In this document: piece after piece, positions 9,408 through 18,835 of the stretch | Numbering within the stretch: position 1 is the first letter of the stretch | How the letters are laid out: each line of letters begins with the position of its first letter | DNA from: Psychrobacillus sp040274765 | GTDB lineage: Bacteria > Bacillota > Bacilli > Bacillales_A > Planococcaceae | DNA length: 64,000 nucleotides | Assembly: GCA_040274765.1 (NCBI GenBank) | Contig: JBEMAY010000005.1 | Coordinates: 1 to 64,000 of the forward strand | Direction of reading: 5' to 3' | Translations under genes and position numbers: made by a program | The notes under the pieces: model-generated | What the model was told of the DNA's origin: nothing | Databases searched by the model: none | What the model saw: only the letters and a program-made list of their open reading frames with translations

Positions 9408-10757
9408 TTATCTACCGAGGATAGATTTTATTTGCTTTATATCATCTTGCAAATTAGTATCTGTTTTTAGCATGGTTGCAATCTTATCATGCGCATGAAT
9501 TACTGTCGTATGGTCGCGTCCACCAAATTCTTCCCCAATCTTAGGCAAAGAGAAGTCAGTTAGCTCACGAGAAAGAAACATAGCTATCTGACGAGGAAAT
9601 GCAATAGATTTAGTCCTCTTTTTTGCAGTGAAATCCTCTAATCTTATATGGAAATGTTCCCCTACAACCTTTTGAATATCTAAAATCGTAATAATTCTTG
9701 GACGTGCATTTGGCAAAATGTCTTTTAATGCTTCTGCAGCCAAGTCGATACTAATATCTTTATTAACAAGCGAGGAATAGGCCACTACGCGAATAAGTGC
9801 ACCTTCAAGCTCTCTTATATTGGAGTCAATTTGGTTTGCGATATAAGCCATCACTTCATCTGAAATATCTAAACCATCTGCACGTGCCTTTTTGCGTAGG
9901 ATAGCAATTCTTGTTTCTAAATCAGGTGGCGCTATATCTGTTATTAACCCCCACTCAAAACGGGAACGTAATCGATCCTCTAATGTGGGAATCTCTTTAG
10001 GTGGTCTGTCACTGGAAATAACAATCTGCTTGGATTCTTCATGTAATGCATTAAAAGTATGAAAAAATTCTTCTTGAGTTGATTCTTTTCCAGCAAGGAA
10101 TTGAATATCATCTATTAAAAGGACATCTACATTTCGATATTTATTCCGGAAGTCTACTGCCTTATTATCACGAATAGAATTAATAAATTCATTGGTGAAT
10201 TTTTCAGATGACAAATAAACCACTTTTGCATTTGGATTGTGTTCTTGTACATAATGTCCAATCGCGTGCATTAAGTGGGTTTTACCTAATCCAACTCCTC
10301 CATAAATAAAAAGAGGATTATATGCTTTAGCTGGTGCTTCAGCTACAGCTAAAGAGGCAGCGTGGGCAAAACGATTCCCGGAACCAATGACAAAGGTGTC
10401 AAATGTATTTTTTGAGTTAAGCATTCCCGGAGAAAAGTCTGGCTGATCGTCAGGAGTCACTGGTGTTTTAGGTTTAGGTATTTCAAAGTCCTCAAAGTCC
10501 TGACCTTTTGGTACTACAAAAGAAATTAATAGTTCATTGCCAGTAAGTTCAGTAAGAATGCCAGCTATTAAATGAACATAGTGATTTTCGAGCCAATCCC
10601 TAGCAAAGGAATTTGGCGCAGCTATGGTTACAGTGTCTCCCTTATAAGAAAGCATCTTGGTTGATTTTAACCACGTTTCAAAGCTCGGTTTAGATGTTTT
10701 CTTTTCTACTTCAGAGAGAACCTTAGCCCAAAGTTCTTCAAAGTGTTCCAATAACAT
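9408..10757 (-). CDS. dnaA: Chromosomal replication initiator protein DnaA
   Basis: 449 aa. Domain I occupies about residues 1-82, a linker to about 110 follows, then the AAA+ domain with Walker A GGVGLGKTH (153-161) and Walker B LLIDDIQFL, and C-terminal domain IV with the DNA-binding GGRDHTTVIHAHDKI. It binds TTATCCACA boxes and melts oriC. ATG start with AAAGGAG upstream. It is flanked on both sides by clusters of its own boxes, giving a bipartite origin and probably autoregulation. Confidence 0.99.
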   Translation of the reverse strand: MLLEHFEELWAKVLSEVEKKTSKPSFETWLKSTKMLSYKGDTVTIAAPNSFARDWLENHYVHLIAGILTELTGNELLISFVVPKGQDFEDFEIPKPKTPVTPDDQPDFSPGMLNSKNTFDTFVIGSGNRFAHAASLAVAEAPAKAYNPLFIYGGVGLGKTHLMHAIGHYVQEHNPNAKVVYLSSEKFTNEFINSIRDNKAVDFRNKYRNVDVLLIDDIQFLAGKESTQEEFFHTFNALHEESKQIVISSDRPPKEIPTLEDRLRSRFEWGLITDIAPPDLETRIAILRKKARADGLDISDEVMAYIANQIDSNIRELEGALIRVVAYSSLVNKDISIDLAAEALKDILPNARPRIITILDIQKVVGEHFHIRLEDFTAKKRTKSIAFPRQIAMFLSRELTDFSLPKIGEEFGGRDHTTVIHAHDKIATMLKTDTNLQDDIKQIKSILGR

Positions 10758-11230
10758 AATCTCCTTTTCTATAAGATGGATAGGAAATCCGTTTCTCCTA
10801 CCTTTAGTAATAAGTTTGTTTTAACAAAGAGAATAATCATTCTGCTTTTCTATTTTATATGTATAAATTATAGGTATATACACAAATCCACGTCCTGTGG
10901 ATAAACTTTATAAACGTATGGGGAAAATATTATCCACAGATTACTAACAACTGTGGATAATAAAGAATAACATATTTCGTTTGAAAAAGTAAAACACAGA
11001 TATCGTATCAAAAAAACGTTGTAATTACAAGACGCTTTAAGGTTATCCACAATATTAAATTAATTAACAGTTGAAGTTGTCCACAGCGTAAGGATATGTT
11101 AAAAACATGTTCATAAGCTATGTGGATATTTTTATTGTCGAAAATTGTTATTCACAGTCTACTGGAAAAAGATTTTTTAGAATGTGGATAAGCGGTATAA
11201 AGGAGGAGCACAGCATAGACTAAATAAAGA
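10758..11230. other. oriC: oriC, upstream DnaA-box cluster (dnaA-rpmH intergenic)
   Basis: Exact DnaA boxes occur at 10896-10904 (-), 10930-10938 (+), 10952-10960 (-), 11043-11051 (+) and 11183-11191 (-). One-mismatch boxes lie at 11077-11085, 11121-11129 and 11148-11156. This is the incA/B-type half of the bipartite Bacillus origin and also contains the divergent dnaA promoter region. No gene is visible in the region; a 60-codon open frame at 10868-11050 consists largely of these boxes. Confidence 0.92.
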
Positions 11231-11260
11231 TTGACAAATATAGTGTAGTTTTTATATAAT
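11231..11260 (+). promoter_or_regulatory. Promoter of rpmH operon
   Basis: TTGACA, an 18-nt spacer and TATAAT; both hexamers are perfect. It lies 56 nt upstream of rpmH, at the edge of the DnaA-box cluster. Confidence 0.85.
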
Positions 11261-11315
11261 ATCGGAGACTGTCTAAGGAACATTTTAAGATGATCACTCA
11301 GGAGGTGTCATATAG

Positions 11316-11450
11316 ATGAAACGTACATTCCAACCAAATAGCCGTAAAAGAGCAAAAAATCACGGTTTCCGCGCACGTATGAGTACAAAAAACGGTCGCC
11401 GCGTAATAGCAGCACGTCGTGCTAAAGGAAGAAAAGTATTATCAGCATAA
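11316..11450 (+). CDS. rpmH: 50S ribosomal protein L34
   Basis: 44 aa. The translation begins MKRTFQPNSRKRAKNHGFR and ends KGRKVLSA; it is highly basic and matches L34 along its whole length, which is the family's usual size. GGAGGTG lies 9 nt upstream of the ATG. Component of the large ribosomal subunit. It is the first gene rightwards of oriC, followed by a terminator and rnpA, the conserved rpmH-rnpA-yidC order. Confidence 0.98.
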   Translation: MKRTFQPNSRKRAKNHGFRARMSTKNGRRVIAARRAKGRKVLSA

Positions 11451-11458
11451 TTATAAGT

Positions 11459-11487
11459 CCACTGACCAATTCAGTGGTCTTTTTTTT
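11459..11487 (+). terminator. Terminator/attenuator after rpmH
   Basis: Stem CCACTGA / TCAGTGG with a 5-nt loop, followed by TCTTTTTTTT. It lies between rpmH and rnpA and would leave rnpA at lower expression than L34. Confidence 0.85.
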
Positions 11488-11520
11488 CTTTCAAACCGAT
11501 TAGTTAGAGCAGGTGACTAG

Positions 11521-11865
11521 ATGAATAAGAAACAACGCATAAAAAAGAATGCTGAATTTCAGAAGATCTTTAAAAAGGGGAAATCATTCGCCAACAGACA
11601 GTTTGTAGTTTATACAATGGACAATGAATACGATTATTTTCGAATAGGATTATCGGTGAGTAAGAAAGTCGGGAATGCAGTAGTTCGAAATCGTATTAAA
11701 AGATACATTAGACAATCCTTTTTAGAGTTGAATGGTTCAGTTGCAGCAGACAAAGATTATATTATTATCGCCAGAAATTCGGCGGCCAAGCTTGACTTTC
11801 ATGAAACTAAAAAGAACATAGAGCATGTTTTGAAGGTAGCTAAAGTTTTAAAGAAGAAAAGCTAG
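11521..11865 (+). CDS. rnpA: Ribonuclease P protein component
   Basis: 114 aa. The signature RNR segment GNAVVRNRIKR lies in the middle, after the KKNAEFQKIFKKGKSFANR strand that binds the precursor leader. It is the basic subunit that assists the RNase P RNA in maturing tRNA 5' ends. Length is typical for Firmicutes. It is placed between rpmH and yidC as in nearly all bacteria. Confidence 0.97.
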   Translation: MNKKQRIKKNAEFQKIFKKGKSFANRQFVVYTMDNEYDYFRIGLSVSKKVGNAVVRNRIKRYIRQSFLELNGSVAADKDYIIIARNSAAKLDFHETKKNIEHVLKVAKVLKKKS

Positions 11866-11933
11866 TGAAGTCTATTGAATGAGATGTTAAGATAAGAATA
11901 GATGATGAATGTATTTTAATAGGGGGAAGAAGG

Positions 11934-12710
11934 TTGAAAAGAAAATTACCTTTACTATTATTATTAATAGTAATGACAGCTTTACTAGCTGGATGTACGG
12001 AATTCAATGAACCAATCTATAATACTTCCGAAGGTTTTTGGAATGAATACATTGTTTGGCCATTAGTTTCCGCTATTACATTTTTCCAAGAGCTATTAGG
12101 GACGTATGGTCTAGGAATCATCGCGGTAACAATTATTATTCGTTTAGTAATTTTACCGTTAATGATTAAACAAACTAAGAACTCTAAGGCAATGCAAGAA
12201 GTACAACCAGAAATGTTGAAGCTAAAAGAAAAATATAGCTCCAAGGATGCAGTAACACAGCAAAAATTCCAACAAGAAATGATGGCTTTATATAAAGATA
12301 GAAAGATCAATCCAGCTGCTGGATGTCTTCCAATTTTTATTCAAATGCCAATCTTAATTGGTTTCTATCATGCAATTAGCCGTATGAATAATACACCTGA
12401 GATTAATCTAGGTGAATTCCTAGGTTTTGCATTAGCAGAGCCAAGTATTATCCTGGCTATCTTAGCTGGATTCATGCAATTAATCGTATTGAGAACTGGC
12501 CCTGCAATGGACAACCCTCAAATGAAAATCATGATGTATATCATGCCGTTCATGATCATGGGATTTGGTATAGTTTTACCTGCTGCCTTAACATTGTATT
12601 GGGTAATTGGAAATATTATTTCTATCATTCAAAACTTATTCATTTATAAACCTTGGAAAAGAGAAAAACAAGTACCTGTTAAAGCTAAAACGGGAGGGGC
12701 CAAAAAATGA
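11934..12710 (+). CDS. yidC: Membrane protein insertase YidC1 / SpoIIIJ
   Basis: 258 aa with a TTG start preceded by GGGGGAAGAAGG. The N terminus is a lipoprotein signal (LLLLLIVMTALLAGC, lipobox Cys at about residue 21), as in the Firmicutes YidC1 type. About five membrane segments follow, with the conserved cytoplasmic loop MQEVQPEMLKLKEKY and the Arg in the substrate groove region (IIIRLVILPL). It inserts membrane proteins with or without SecYEG; the SpoIIIJ form is also needed for sigma-G activity in forespores. Its stop overlaps the jag start by 4 nt. Confidence 0.96.
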   Translation: MKRKLPLLLLLIVMTALLAGCTEFNEPIYNTSEGFWNEYIVWPLVSAITFFQELLGTYGLGIIAVTIIIRLVILPLMIKQTKNSKAMQEVQPEMLKLKEKYSSKDAVTQQKFQQEMMALYKDRKINPAAGCLPIFIQMPILIGFYHAISRMNNTPEINLGEFLGFALAEPSIILAILAGFMQLIVLRTGPAMDNPQMKIMMYIMPFMIMGFGIVLPAALTLYWVIGNIISIIQNLFIYKPWKREKQVPVKAKTGGAKK

Positions 12711-13462
12711 AGCAGATTACACAGACTGCACCTACAAAAGAGGAAGCTATAAACGTTGCACTAAAAAAACTTGAAGTATCGAGAGAAGATGTGTCAATTA
12801 CCGTAGTGGAAGAAGGGAAAAAAGGCTTTTTTGGATTTCTATCTAAGCCTGCAGTTGTTGAAGTAACTGTTTTAAAAAAGGATGACCCAGTTGAACAGGT
12901 CTTTGAAGAAAAATTAGTAGAAGAAGCAATTGAACAGCCGATTTTAAATAATACCTCTACATTAGAAGAAGTAAAAGAAACTCTAGATGTCACTGAACGA
13001 CCAAATAATGACCAAGCGATTGCCGAAACAAAACTATATCTTGAAAATATCGCTAAGGAACTGGATATTGATGATTTAGTTATTAATGAAACAAGGGATG
13101 GGAAGTACGTTTATCTTCACTTAAACAGTGAAAAGGCTGCCTTACTAATAGGAAAAAGAGGCCAAACATTAAATGCATTAGAAAACCTATCTCAACTAGT
13201 AGCAAATAAATTTTCAAATTCCTTTATTCTTATCAAGTTAGATGTTGGTAACTACCGCGAAAGAAGACAGGAAGCATTAGAACAGCTAGCAGAAAGAATG
13301 GCTGACAAAGCAGTGCGTACTGGTCAACCAATAGAATTGGAACCGATGTCGTCTTCTGAGAGAAAAATTATTCATAATGCTTTATCCTTAAGAGTAGATA
13401 TTGAAACATACTCTGTCGGAACAGAACCAAATAGATACTTAGTGATCGAATCAATAAAATAA
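12707..13462 (+). CDS. jag: RNA-binding protein Jag/KhpB (KH and R3H domains)
   Basis: 251 aa, longer than the 208 aa of B. subtilis. Jag-N domain at about 1-55 (with EEGKKGFFGFLSKPA), an acidic linker of about 60 residues that accounts for the extra length, a KH domain with LLIGKRGQTLNALE near 145-158, and a C-terminal R3H domain. KhpB-type proteins bind RNA and affect cell elongation and division; the gene name comes from its partnership with spoIIIJ. ATGA overlap with yidC indicates coupling. Confidence 0.94.
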   Translation: MKQITQTAPTKEEAINVALKKLEVSREDVSITVVEEGKKGFFGFLSKPAVVEVTVLKKDDPVEQVFEEKLVEEAIEQPILNNTSTLEEVKETLDVTERPNNDQAIAETKLYLENIAKELDIDDLVINETRDGKYVYLHLNSEKAALLIGKRGQTLNALENLSQLVANKFSNSFILIKLDVGNYRERRQEALEQLAERMADKAVRTGQPIELEPMSSSERKIIHNALSLRVDIETYSVGTEPNRYLVIESIK

Positions 13463-13464
13463 GC

Positions 13465-13502
13465 AAAACGGATTTTAGCTTGAGCTGAAATCCGTTTTCT
13501 TC
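13465..13502 (+). terminator. Terminator after jag
   Basis: A 16-nt stem (AAAACGGATTTTAGCT / AGCTGAAATCCGTTTT, one G-T pair) followed by CTTCTG. The stem is strong but the T-tract is short. Confidence 0.75.
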
Positions 13503-13652
13503 TGTTATTAATCTGTTTAAGAAGATTTCCGAAGGTGAGCGATAAGCCATCAGTAGGATTCTTTTTTTGTTCACATACTAAAAAGTATCTATGCTTCTGA
13601 TTTAGGTCAAAATATGTTATTGTTATATGTTAGATAGTCATGTTCTTTTCAG

Positions 13653-13670
13653 TTATTCACATGTGGATAA
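13653..13670. promoter_or_regulatory. Inverted DnaA-box pair upstream of mnmE
   Basis: TTATTCACA at 13653-13661 (one mismatch) abuts the exact reverse box TGTGGATAA at 13662-13670, forming an 18-bp palindrome 27 nt before the mnmE start. It would allow DnaA binding at the jag-mnmE junction, outside the main oriC. Confidence 0.6.
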
Positions 13671-13696
13671 CTGAAAGTGCAAGGAGGTGTACACTT

Positions 13697-15082
13697 TTGG
13701 AATTTGATACAATAGCTGCAATTTCTACTCCATTAGGAGAAGGAGCCATTGCAATTGTAAGACTAAGTGGGACAGAGGCGATTTCAATTGCCAATAAAAT
13801 TTTTCAGTCTCCAAACAGAAAAAATCTTAGTGAACAATCTTCTCATACGATTCATTACGGACATCTTATAGATCCTAAGACGAATGAGGTAGTAGAGGAA
13901 GTTATGTTATCTCTCATGAAAGGTCCGAAAACTTTTACGAGAGAAGACGTAGTAGAGATAAATTGTCATGGAGGACTAGTCACAGTAAATAGAGTTCTTC
14001 AGTTAATACTTATAAATGGTGCACGGCTTGCAGAACCTGGTGAGTTTACAAAACGTGCTTTTTTAAATGGAAGAATAGACTTGTCACAGGCTGAAGCGGT
14101 AATGGATTTAATTAGAGCAAAGACCGACAAGGCGATGAATGTAGCTTTAGGTCAAATGGATGGACGTTTATCACGACTCATCAAAACCTTAAGGCAAGCA
14201 CTCCTTGAAACGTTAGCTCAAGTAGAGGTAAACATTGATTATCCAGAATATGATGATGTCGAAGAGATGACCTTACCTATGATGATTGAAAAAGGAACTT
14301 GGGTAAAAGAAGAAATTGAGAAGCTTTTAATTACTTCATCTCAAGGGAAAATTCTTCGTGAGGGTCTGTCTACGGCTATTGTCGGTAGACCTAATGTAGG
14401 GAAATCATCACTTTTAAATAGCTTAATACAAGAAAACAAGGCAATTGTGACTGAAATAGCAGGAACTACTAGGGATATTATAGAAGAATACGTAAATGTA
14501 CGAGGTGTTCCTTTAAAATTAGTAGACACTGCTGGTATCCGTGAAACGGAAGATATAGTGGAACGAATTGGGGTAGAAAAATCACGCCAAGTTCTTAAGG
14601 AAGCAGATTTAATTTTGCTTGTTTTGAATAATTCAGAAGCGTTAGCTGAAGAAGATAGAAGATTATTTGAGACTATTAAAGGTATGGATTACATCGTTAT
14701 TGTTAACAAAACGGATCTTCCTACAAGATTAGATTACGATGAAGTACAACGCCTTGCTAGTGGAAAGCGAATTGTTTCCACTTCCTTATTAAAAGAAGAG
14801 GGCATCGATGAGCTAGAAGACTCAATAGCATCCTTGTTCTTTGAAGGGAATATAGAAGTATCAGATATCACCTATGTTTCTAATGCCCGTCATATTGCTT
14901 TATTAAATCTTGCTAAATCCACAATTACAGATGCCATTGAAGCAGCACATAGCCATGTGCCAGTCGATATGATTCAAATAGACGTTACAAGAACGTGGGA
15001 AATACTAGGAGAAATAATTGGGGATACAGTCGAAGAAAGTTTGATTGACCAGTTATTTGCTCAATTCTGTTTAGGAAAATAA
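13697..15082 (+). CDS. mnmE: tRNA uridine-5-carboxymethylaminomethyl GTPase MnmE
   Basis: 461 aa from the TTG at 13697, chosen because AAGGAGGTG lies 7 nt upstream and the product (MEFDTIAAIST) matches the family start; an upstream frame from 13640 crosses the DnaA boxes. The N-terminal folate-binding domain is followed by a G domain with GRPNVGKSS, DTAGIRET and NKTD, and the C terminus ends FCLGK with the catalytic Cys. With MnmG it modifies wobble uridine 34 of certain tRNAs. B. subtilis MnmE is 459 aa. Confidence 0.98.
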   Translation: MEFDTIAAISTPLGEGAIAIVRLSGTEAISIANKIFQSPNRKNLSEQSSHTIHYGHLIDPKTNEVVEEVMLSLMKGPKTFTREDVVEINCHGGLVTVNRVLQLILINGARLAEPGEFTKRAFLNGRIDLSQAEAVMDLIRAKTDKAMNVALGQMDGRLSRLIKTLRQALLETLAQVEVNIDYPEYDDVEEMTLPMMIEKGTWVKEEIEKLLITSSQGKILREGLSTAIVGRPNVGKSSLLNSLIQENKAIVTEIAGTTRDIIEEYVNVRGVPLKLVDTAGIRETEDIVERIGVEKSRQVLKEADLILLVLNNSEALAEEDRRLFETIKGMDYIVIVNKTDLPTRLDYDEVQRLASGKRIVSTSLLKEEGIDELEDSIASLFFEGNIEVSDITYVSNARHIALLNLAKSTITDAIEAAHSHVPVDMIQIDVTRTWEILGEIIGDTVEESLIDQLFAQFCLGK

Positions 15083-15104
15083 AAAATGAGAGGAAGTTAC
15101 GAAC

Positions 15105-16994
15105 ATGCCAAACTTTGAAGCAGGCAAGTTCGATGTGATTGTTGTAGGAGCAGGCCATGCAGGTGTTGAAGCCGCATTAGCAGCTGCTAAAATGGGCGCA
15201 AAAACGCTTGTTTTAACAATCAATCTTGATATGATTGCATTTATGCCATGTAATCCGTCCATCGGAGGCCCTGCAAAAGGAATCGTAGTGCGTGAAATTG
15301 ACGCCTTAGGTGGAGCCATGGGTAAAGTTATAGATAAAACTCACATTCAAATGAGAATGCTGAATACTGGAAAAGGACCAGCAGTACGTGCACTTCGAGC
15401 ACAAGCGGACAAGGTTCTATACCAAAATGAAATGAAGCGTCTTTTAGAGGAACAAGCAAACCTTACAGTTCATCAGGCAGTAGTAGAAGAACTATTAGTG
15501 GAAGATGATAAAATTGTTGGCTTAGTAACTCAAGTAGGGGCAGTATATCGAGCAGAAACAGTAGTAATTACAACAGGTACATTTTTACGTGGCGAGATTA
15601 TTATAGGAGACCTTAAATATTCAAGTGGTCCAAATAACCAACAACCTTCCATTAAGCTAGCTGACAGTATCCGTAATTTAGGGTTCGATCTAGTTAGATT
15701 TAAGACAGGAACGCCACCTCGAGTAAATAGTAAAACGGTTGATTACAGTAAAACAGAAATTCAGCCAGGTGACGATGTTCCTAGAGCATTTAGCTTTGAA
15801 ACTACAGAATTTATTATGGATCAATTACCTTGCTGGTTAACATATACAAGTTCTGAAACACACCAAATCATCAATGACAATTTACATTTATCGCCGATGT
15901 ATTCTGGTATGATAAAGGGGACGGGTCCAAGATACTGTCCATCCATTGAAGATAAAATCGTTAGATTCAATGATAAGCCACGTCATCAAATCTTCCTAGA
16001 GCCAGAGGGACGCAACACGAGAGAAATTTATGTGCAGGGGCTGTCTACAAGTCTTCCAGAGCATGTACAACGTAAATTGTTAGCATCTATCCCAGGTCTA
16101 GAAAATGCGGAAATGATGCGTGCAGGCTATGCAATTGAATATGATGCTATGGTTCCAACGCAGTTATGGCCAACGTTAGAAACAAAAAAAGTTAAAAATT
16201 TATATACAGCTGGGCAAATAAACGGAACTTCTGGTTACGAAGAAGCTGCAGCTCAAGGACTAATGGCAGGAATTAATGCAGCTCTTAGAGTATTAAATAA
16301 GGAAGAGAAAGTGTTAAGTCGATCAGATGCTTATATTGGTGTCTTAATTGATGACTTAGTTACAAAAGGGACTAACGAACCTTATCGCTTACTTACTTCT
16401 AGAGCAGAATATCGCTTACTGCTTCGTCATGATAATGCCGATTTGAGATTGTTAGAAATTGGATATAATATTGGCTTAGTTCCAGAAGAACGGTATAATA
16501 AGTTCTTAGAGAAAAAGAAAAGAATTGAAGAAGAGCTTCGTCGTTTACGATCAATTATTATCAAACCTAATGAGGAGACTCAAGATGTTGTTCGTCGTGC
16601 AGGTGGTAGCGAGTTAAAAGACGGAATTCGTGCGTCGGATCTTCTTAAAAGAACAGAAATGAACTACGACTTAGTAGCACAACTAGTTCCAGGAGAAGTT
16701 CAGTTAAATGAAGAAGAAAAAGAGCAAATTGAGATACAAGTTAAATATGAAGGCTATATAGATAAATCTTTACAACAAGTAGATAAATTGAAAAAAATGG
16801 AAAATAAAAAAATCCCTGATCAAATTGATTACAATGCAATCTCCGGACTTGCAACTGAAGCAAAACAAAAACTAATGCAAGTAAGACCATTATCTATTGC
16901 ACAAGCATCTCGTATTTCAGGAGTAAACCCAGCAGATATTTCTATCCTTCTTATATATATTGAACAAGGTAAGATAGCTAAAATCACTGGTTAG
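15105..16994 (+). CDS. mnmG: tRNA uridine-5-carboxymethylaminomethyl synthesis enzyme MnmG
   Basis: 629 aa, the usual length. The FAD-binding Rossmann motif VVGAGHAGVEAALAAAKMG lies at the N terminus, with MPCNPSIGGPAKG next and GTSGYEEAAAQGLMAG in the second FAD-binding region. It is the FAD-dependent partner of MnmE in the modification of tRNA wobble uridine. It lies 22 nt after mnmE and is co-oriented with rsmG, the conserved mnmE-mnmG-rsmG order. Confidence 0.98.
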   Translation: MPNFEAGKFDVIVVGAGHAGVEAALAAAKMGAKTLVLTINLDMIAFMPCNPSIGGPAKGIVVREIDALGGAMGKVIDKTHIQMRMLNTGKGPAVRALRAQADKVLYQNEMKRLLEEQANLTVHQAVVEELLVEDDKIVGLVTQVGAVYRAETVVITTGTFLRGEIIIGDLKYSSGPNNQQPSIKLADSIRNLGFDLVRFKTGTPPRVNSKTVDYSKTEIQPGDDVPRAFSFETTEFIMDQLPCWLTYTSSETHQIINDNLHLSPMYSGMIKGTGPRYCPSIEDKIVRFNDKPRHQIFLEPEGRNTREIYVQGLSTSLPEHVQRKLLASIPGLENAEMMRAGYAIEYDAMVPTQLWPTLETKKVKNLYTAGQINGTSGYEEAAAQGLMAGINAALRVLNKEEKVLSRSDAYIGVLIDDLVTKGTNEPYRLLTSRAEYRLLLRHDNADLRLLEIGYNIGLVPEERYNKFLEKKKRIEEELRRLRSIIIKPNEETQDVVRRAGGSELKDGIRASDLLKRTEMNYDLVAQLVPGEVQLNEEEKEQIEIQVKYEGYIDKSLQQVDKLKKMENKKIPDQIDYNAISGLATEAKQKLMQVRPLSIAQASRISGVNPADISILLIYIEQGKIAKITG

Positions 16995-17016
16995 TCTAAG
17001 ACATGAGGAGAACAAG

Positions 17017-17733
17017 ATGAACGAAGAACAATTTAAAGCTGCCCTCTACGAAAAAGGAATTGAACTAACGGATTACCAGTTGGAGCAATTCAGAAAATAT
17101 TATGAATTACTTGTAGAATGGAACGAGAAAATGAATTTAACAGCTATTACAGATCAACCATCTGTTTACTTAAAACATTTCTTAGATTCTATTAGTGCTT
17201 CTTTCTATGAGGATTTTAATGGTTCCCTTTCTGTTTGTGATGTCGGAGCAGGGGCAGGGTTTCCAAGTATTCCGTTAAAAATTTGTTTTCCTGACCTTAA
17301 TGTAACAATTGTTGATTCTTTAAATAAAAGAATTCAATTTTTGACTCATTTGAGTAAGGAGCTAAATTTGAAAAATGTTAATTTTGTTCATGCAAGAGCT
17401 GAAGAGTTTGGACAAAATAAAGAATATAGAGAACGATTTGACCTTGTTACTGCACGAGCAGTAGCAAGACTCTCTGTACTGTCGGAGCTATGTATTCCAC
17501 TGGTGAAGGTCGGTGGAAGATTTATAGCTATGAAAGCAGCAAGTGCATTAGATGAATTAAAAGATGCACAAAAAGCTATTGAGGTATTAGGCTCTGAAAA
17601 AAGTGCGGAGTATTCTTTTCTACTACCGATAGAAAATAGTGAGAGAACGTTATATGTCTTTTCTAAAAATAAAAGCACACCGAAAAGATACCCTCGAAAG
17701 CCAGGTATACCAAACAAAACACCTATTATTTAA
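17017..17733 (+). CDS. rsmG: 16S rRNA (guanine-527-N7) methyltransferase RsmG
   Basis: 238 aa. SAM-binding motif I is VCDVGAGAGFPSIPLK, preceded by the family motif MNLTAITDQPSVYLKHFLDS. It methylates N7 of G527 in 16S rRNA; loss of the enzyme causes low-level streptomycin resistance in related species. The C terminus RYPRKPGIPNKTPI is characteristic. It sits 22 nt after mnmG, and a parS-like site follows the stop codon. Confidence 0.97.
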   Translation: MNEEQFKAALYEKGIELTDYQLEQFRKYYELLVEWNEKMNLTAITDQPSVYLKHFLDSISASFYEDFNGSLSVCDVGAGAGFPSIPLKICFPDLNVTIVDSLNKRIQFLTHLSKELNLKNVNFVHARAEEFGQNKEYRERFDLVTARAVARLSVLSELCIPLVKVGGRFIAMKAASALDELKDAQKAIEVLGSEKSAEYSFLLPIENSERTLYVFSKNKSTPKRYPRKPGIPNKTPII

Positions 17734-17740
17734 TGAGGAA

Positions 17741-17756
17741 CGTTCCACGTGAAACA
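17741..17756. promoter_or_regulatory. parS: parS-like site upstream of noc
   Basis: CGTTCCACGTGAAACA matches the 16-bp parS consensus at 15 positions, differing only in the first base. It lies between rsmG and noc, in the partition gene region. Confidence 0.8.
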
Positions 17757-17820
17757 TTATTATATTATTTTCTGTGTCGTGAACATAAGTAAAGAGTATC
17801 TAAAAGGTGGTGCTAGTTAG

Positions 17821-18690
17821 ATGAAAAGTCCTTTCTCACGATTTTTCGGAGGTTCTGATAAGCAAGGACAAGATCCAGTCGTTGAGGCTACTCAGACTAA
17901 TAATGAAGAAGTAGTACAAGTAGCCATAGAAAAAATAGTTCCTAATAGGTACCAGCCTAGGACCGTTTTTGATGATGCAAAGATAGAAGAGCTTGCTAGA
18001 ACAATTCATACTCATGGTGTAATTCAACCTATTGTCATCCGTAAAATGGATGACGATAGGTATGAAATAATAGCAGGTGAGCGTCGCTTCCGAGCGATGA
18101 CAAAGCTTAAGTGGAAAGAAGTACCTGCTATAGTTCGAAACTTAAGTGATAAAGAAACAGCTTCGATTGCATTGATAGAAAATCTTCAGCGAGAAGAGCT
18201 GACTGCCATTGAAGAGGCAGTAGCTTATCAAAAATTACTTAAGCTGCATGAGCTGACACAAGAAGCTCTCGCACAAAGGTTAGGTAAGGGGCAATCAACT
18301 GTAGCAAACAAGCTGAGATTGCTGAAACTACCTGAAGAAATACAACAAGCAATAATGGACAAAAGGTTATCTGAACGTCATGCAAGGTCCCTTATGCAAA
18401 TAAAGGACGAAGAAACACAAATCCAACTAATGAATGAATCTATTGAAAATCAATGGAATGTTAAACAGCTCGAAGAAAAAGTTAATGATATTGTTAATCC
18501 TCCTATCAAAGAGGAGAAAGCTCCAAAACCTAAAAGAAAAGCGATTAGTAAAGATGTACGAATTGCTTTAAATACTATTAAGCAATCCCTTAGTATGGTT
18601 ACTAAAAGTGGAATTAACTTAAAAACAGAAGAAGAAGATACCGAAGACTTTTATCAAATTACAGTTAGAATACCTAAAAAGAAATTATAA
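17821..18690 (+). CDS. noc: Nucleoid occlusion protein Noc
   Basis: 289 aa ParB-family DNA-binding protein. The N-terminal MKSPFSRFFGG amphipathic segment is typical of Noc and mediates membrane association. The CTP-binding fold includes GERRFRA and the ENLQREELTAIEEA box; a helix-turn-helix follows with LGKGQSTVANKLRLL. Noc binds NBS sites (ATTTCCCGGGAAAT) and prevents Z-ring assembly over the nucleoid. Its position just upstream of soj and spo0J is conserved. One candidate NBS lies in this window at 34569. Confidence 0.96.
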   Translation: MKSPFSRFFGGSDKQGQDPVVEATQTNNEEVVQVAIEKIVPNRYQPRTVFDDAKIEELARTIHTHGVIQPIVIRKMDDDRYEIIAGERRFRAMTKLKWKEVPAIVRNLSDKETASIALIENLQREELTAIEEAVAYQKLLKLHELTQEALAQRLGKGQSTVANKLRLLKLPEEIQQAIMDKRLSERHARSLMQIKDEETQIQLMNESIENQWNVKQLEEKVNDIVNPPIKEEKAPKPKRKAISKDVRIALNTIKQSLSMVTKSGINLKTEEEDTEDFYQITVRIPKKKL

Positions 18691-18718
18691 ATAGACCTTA
18701 TTATATTGAAAATATATG

Positions 18719-18750
18719 AAACTCTCACTATTTTGTGAGAGTTTTTCTTT
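18719..18750 (+). terminator. Terminator after noc
   Basis: A perfect 10-bp stem (AAACTCTCAC / GTGAGAGTTT) with a 6-nt loop, followed by TTCTTTTG. Confidence 0.85.
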
Positions 18751-18835
18751 TGTGACAATAATAACATTCATTTTTCTGTAAAATTTGATAGAATGGTAGA
18801 GAGTGGTTTTTATTTTGATGAAAGTAGGTGCAAGA

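Noticed and set aside
10868..11050. 60-codon frame in oriC
   Set aside because: It is built from DnaA boxes and AT-rich origin DNA; no ribosome site.
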